The notes beneath the pieces were generated by a model. That model was not told the origin of the DNA. It searched no databases and saw nothing but the letters and a program-made list of their open reading frames with translations. The position numbers and the translations under genes were made by a program. Below, piece after piece: positions 61,292 through 64,000 of a stretch of DNA of 64,000 bases. This DNA is from Thermoplasmata archaeon. GTDB taxonomy: Archaea > Thermoplasmatota > Thermoplasmata > Lutacidiplasmatales > UBA184. Location: positions 44,146 to 108,145 of the forward strand of contig DAHVCH010000007.1 in NCBI GenBank assembly GCA_027314165.1, in the 5' to 3' direction. Every line of letters begins with the position of its first letter. Within the stretch, counting starts at the first letter, position 1.

Positions 61292-62221
61292 ATGGCCGGC
61301 GCGGCGAGGAGGGCCGCTCTCGAGGTGAGGAGGCGGAAGGCGGGTCGTAGCGCGAGGGTCTCCCTCCCGGACTTCCTTCGCCGGGCCCAGGTCCGGTCGC
61401 TCCATCTGCGCCGCTTGCTGACCCTCGCGGCGGGGGCCACGCGACCGCCCCCCGGGGTGGTCCACGAGCTGCATCGCGAGCTGCGCCGGGCGCGCATCGA
61501 TGTCCGGGTCCTGCGGCGGAGCCTGCCGAAAGGAGAGCGGGCTGCGCTCCGCAGCCTGGAGGAAGGTCTGGACCGACTCTCGAAGCTCGCGGGGGAGGCC
61601 CGGGACTCGGACGTCCTGCTAGCCTCGCTGAGCCGCCTGACGAAGGGCGCGCCACCCGAGGTCCGGCGCGAGGCCCGCTCGCTCGGGCTCCGGCTCTCCC
61701 GGGAAGCCACGGTCCGACACCGGAACCTGCGGACGGAGGCGCGCAAGAGGCTCCGCCGGGCCTCCGAGCGGCTACCTCCCCTGGAGCGTCGGAGAGCGTC
61801 GGGCGGTGAGGCGGCGCGCCGCTTCCAGCGCGTGGTGACGGAGGAGCTTGGAAGGGCCCATGAGGACCTGGTCCGCTCGAGACGGCGGGCGGCACGGCGA
61901 CCCTCGGTCCGACGACTCCACCGTCTTCGGATCTCCCTGCGTCGTCTCCGCCACCTTCGCACGTCCATCGCTCAGGCGCCGGAGCGGGCCGACCTCGACA
62001 CCGGATGGAAGCGCCTCCAGAGGGACCTGGGGGTCCACCACGACCTGGCGGTCTTGGAGGAGCTCCTCCGTTCCTCCCCCCGCTCCTCCGGTCGGACCCG
62101 GCTCCGCAAGCTCCTACGGGAGCGGATGGACCAGCGCGTGGCCAGGGCCCGGCACCATCTGGAGCATCAGGAGGTCCCCAGTCCCGCCGCGAGCGGACGG
62201 CGGCCTTCCCGGGCGCTCTAG
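61292..62221 (+). CDS. CHAD domain protein, polyphosphate-binding
   Basis: A 309-residue, strongly basic, all-helical protein with the CHAD pattern: VHELHRELRRARIDVRVLRR and VRRLHRLRISLRRLRHLR, two copies of the H-x3-R-x3-R-R type helix with conserved His and Arg/Lys. CHAD domains are known to bind polyphosphate through such basic helices. It lies 14 bp after the second kinase-like gene and ends the operon. The ATG at 61292 is the first after the previous stop. The rest of the operon deals with phosphate transfer, which fits polyphosphate handling. Confidence 0.85.
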   Translation: MAGAARRAALEVRRRKAGRSARVSLPDFLRRAQVRSLHLRRLLTLAAGATRPPPGVVHELHRELRRARIDVRVLRRSLPKGERAALRSLEEGLDRLSKLAGEARDSDVLLASLSRLTKGAPPEVRREARSLGLRLSREATVRHRNLRTEARKRLRRASERLPPLERRRASGGEAARRFQRVVTEELGRAHEDLVRSRRRAARRPSVRRLHRLRISLRRLRHLRTSIAQAPERADLDTGWKRLQRDLGVHHDLAVLEELLRSSPRSSGRTRLRKLLRERMDQRVARARHHLEHQEVPSPAASGRRPSRAL

Positions 62222-62301
62222 GAGCGTGTAGCCCAACATCGGCGCACCTCTGACGTGCCGGCTACCGGACGTGACTTATCCGGACCGGCTCTTCGGGGTA
62301 C

Positions 62302-63003
62302 ATGCAGGATTCCCCCGAGGGAAACTTCCGCCGATACGAAGTGCACCAGACCCTCCTCCTTCCTCCCAATCTCGAGGACTGGCTCCCCGAGGGGCACCTG
62401 GCCCGGTTCATCTCGGGCCTCGTGGACCACGAGATCGACCTCGGCCCGTTCCTGAAGGGGTACGACAATCAGGAGGGAGGCACCCCGGCCTTTCACCCCG
62501 CCCTGATGCCCAAACTTTGCCTCTACGGATACGGCGTAGGGACGGTCTCTTCCCGACGAGTGGCCCGGGCCACCTACGAAAACGTGGCCTTCCGCTTCCT
62601 CGCCGCCGACCAGCATCCCACGTTCACACCGCTGGCGCGGCTCCGAGAACGTAACCTCGGGAACATGGACCGTCTCATCCTCGAGGTCCTCCGTCTCTGC
62701 CAAGAGGCCAACCCGGTGGCCTTGGCCCGGGTGGCCTTGGATGGGACGAAGGTCAAGGCCAGCGCGTCTAAGCACAAGGCCGTGAGCCACGGTAGGATGC
62801 TGGAGAAGGAGAAGCAGCTCAATGAAGAACTGCGCAAGAGCATCCAGGAGTACTTCCGCAAGGCGAAGGAGACGGACGAGGAGGAGGACCGAAAGTTCGG
62901 GAAGGAGAACAACCCCTATCTGAACGAGCTTCCCGAGGGATGGAAGACGAAGAAGGAGCCGTTGCAGAGGATCCGAGCCGCCCGCAAGAGGTTCGTCCTG
63001 TAG
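62302..63003 (+). pseudogene. Truncated IS1182-type transposase
   Basis: A 233-residue reading frame matching the N-terminal half of IS1182-family transposases: the DUF772-type region (NFRRYEVHQTLLLPPNLEDW, MPKLCLYGYGVGTVSSRRVA) and the first catalytic Asp in VALDGTKVKASASKHKAVS. Full transposases of this kind run to about 450 residues or more; here a stop follows the coiled Glu/Lys-rich spacer, and the second Asp and the Glu of the DDE triad are missing. It should be inactive. It lies right after the CHAD gene; the gap 62222-62301 may hold the left end of the element. Confidence 0.75.
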
Positions 63004-63011
63004 CAAAGTGG

Positions 63012-63088
63012 GCTGACTCTTGAGCGCCCCCTCCTCCGGAGGTGTGACCAAACATCCCTGGAGGATGAGAGAGTGCCCAAGAGTCAGC
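63012..63088. repeat. 11-bp inverted repeat at an IS junction
   Basis: GCTGACTCTTG (63012-63022) and its exact complement CAAGAGTCAGC (63078-63088) are 55 bp apart. They lie between the truncated IS1182-type frame and the next transposase-like frame, so they are probably insertion sequence ends or remnants. Smaller hairpins (CCTCCGGAGG and CATCC...GGATG) lie between them. No target duplication could be assigned. Confidence 0.6.
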
Positions 63089-63092
63089 TTGA

Positions 63093-64000
63093 GTGGAGCA
63101 CAGCCTGGACCGAACCCATAACGATAGCGGCCTTGACCCAGCGCTTCTACGAAGAGGGTGCGGGGAGGGAAGACCTGGTCGACTCCTCCGGGACCGCGAT
63201 CGCGAACTGCGCGAGCAGTTCTGCGGACCGTGGTACCATCTCAAGAGAGAGAGCCTCTACCGGCGTGCCGGTTCGAAGGTACGCCAGGGAATCGGGACCC
63301 GCTTCGGAATCATCTCTCTGAAGGTCCGCCGGCTGCGGGACACGCGCACCGACGAGGTCTTCTTCCCCCTCTGGCGGGACGTCCTCCTCGATGGACAGCG
63401 GGCCTTCCAGCCCGACGTCACCGCGCTCGCCGAGCAGTTCACCGAGAGGATGAGCTACCGCAACACCCGGGAGGAGCTCGCGAAGGTCGTCCCGGGCGCA
63501 CCCAGCCCCCGCACCATCAACCGACGGGTGATCGAGGATGGGAACCTCGTGAACGCCAAGATCCGCGAGAGGGAGCTCGAGACCGGCACCGTCATGCCCG
63601 ATGGCACGGAGCTCCACGCCCAGAAGGGCGGCCACCACCAGGTGAACATCACCCTCGCGGTTCGGCCGGGGAAGAAGCCGCTCCTCCGCTGCCTGACCGT
63701 GGGAGAAGGATGGGGGTCCCATCGCAAGACCCTCGACAGGACGGCCTTCCGTGACGAGAAGGGGACGCCCATCCCTCCCAGCATGGTCAGCGACCTTGAG
63801 AGAGCCGTGCGGCAGGCCATGACCCCGCGCAACGGCTACTGGCACGCGGACCACATCCACGTCCCCCGCGCCACGGGCTTCGCGCTCTGGCAGGACGGCA
63901 TGGAGCGCTCTCGAAGGGCCTCCGTCATCTCCACCGTGAGCGGCCTCCTGGCTCACCTCAGGACCAGCCTGGCCTACCACCTCCCGCGAGGCGAAAGGTA
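63093..64000 (+). pseudogene. Transposase-like gene, probably frameshifted, runs off the window
   Basis: An open frame from GTG 63093 to the window end. From about 63180 it reads well as protein: RDRDRELREQFCGPWYHLKR, then RAGSKVRQGIGTRFGIISLKV, a DGTELHAQKGGHH segment and YWHADHIHVPRATGFALW. This looks transposase-like, perhaps of the ISLre2/UPF0236 sort, at low confidence. Upstream of ~63175 the better protein sequence (WTEPITIAALTQRFYEEGAG, from a GTG at 63073) is in another frame, so a shift lies near 63172-63185. That would make it either a broken gene or one that needs ribosomal frameshifting. Confidence 0.5.

Overview
The window is about two-thirds G+C by eye and comes from an archaeon, most likely a euryarchaeon of the Thermoplasmatota type. 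The evidence is the conserved archaeal block proteasome alpha - SBDS - Rrp4 - Rrp41 - Rrp42 - L37Ae - Rpo12 (46335-51073), a RadB recombinase (known from euryarchaea), a DUF835 protein, an archaeal XRE-type regulator, TATA boxes about 27 bp before start codons (several transcripts look leaderless), and large secreted proteins with a C-terminal membrane anchor. An S53 (sedolisin) protease hints at an acidic habitat. The exact lineage is inference. I saw no rRNA, tRNA or CRISPR array.

Left part (1-26180): a HAD hydrolase fragment and an aldo-keto reductase; an SUF Fe-S assembly locus (SufU, a ferredoxin, a divergent SufD-like protein); an acyl-CoA dehydrogenase; two large surface proteins; a second SUF locus (SufC-SufS-SufB) divergent from a SufR-like Fe-S regulator; then a cysteine/sulfur-carrier block (cysteine synthase, JAMM protease, and one protein that fuses a ubiquitin-like carrier, an E1-like adenylyltransferase and a rhodanese). 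A zinc-ribbon, proline-rich membrane protein and a DUF835 protein follow as a coupled pair.

Middle (26263-54239): a secreted phosphoesterase with adhesion-type domains; an AddB/AddA-like helicase-nuclease pair facing RadB; two giant surface proteins, one an S53 protease, which end in the same 13-residue cytoplasmic motif; the exosome/proteasome/ribosome block; a DUF255 thioredoxin-domain protein; and a metallophosphoesterase.

Right part (54240-64000): a pentanucleotide tandem repeat, a proline/alanine-rich protein, and a tightly overlapping six-gene operon (regulator, unknown protein, Ppx/GppA-HD phosphatase, two thymidylate-kinase-like proteins, CHAD protein) that I read as a polyphosphate operon. 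The window ends in degraded insertion sequences.

The genes make three main working groups: Fe-S and sulfur trafficking (SUF genes, SufR, cysteine synthase/JAMM/carrier fusion), RNA and protein turnover (exosome, SBDS, proteasome), and cell-surface proteins with proline-rich cytoplasmic tails.
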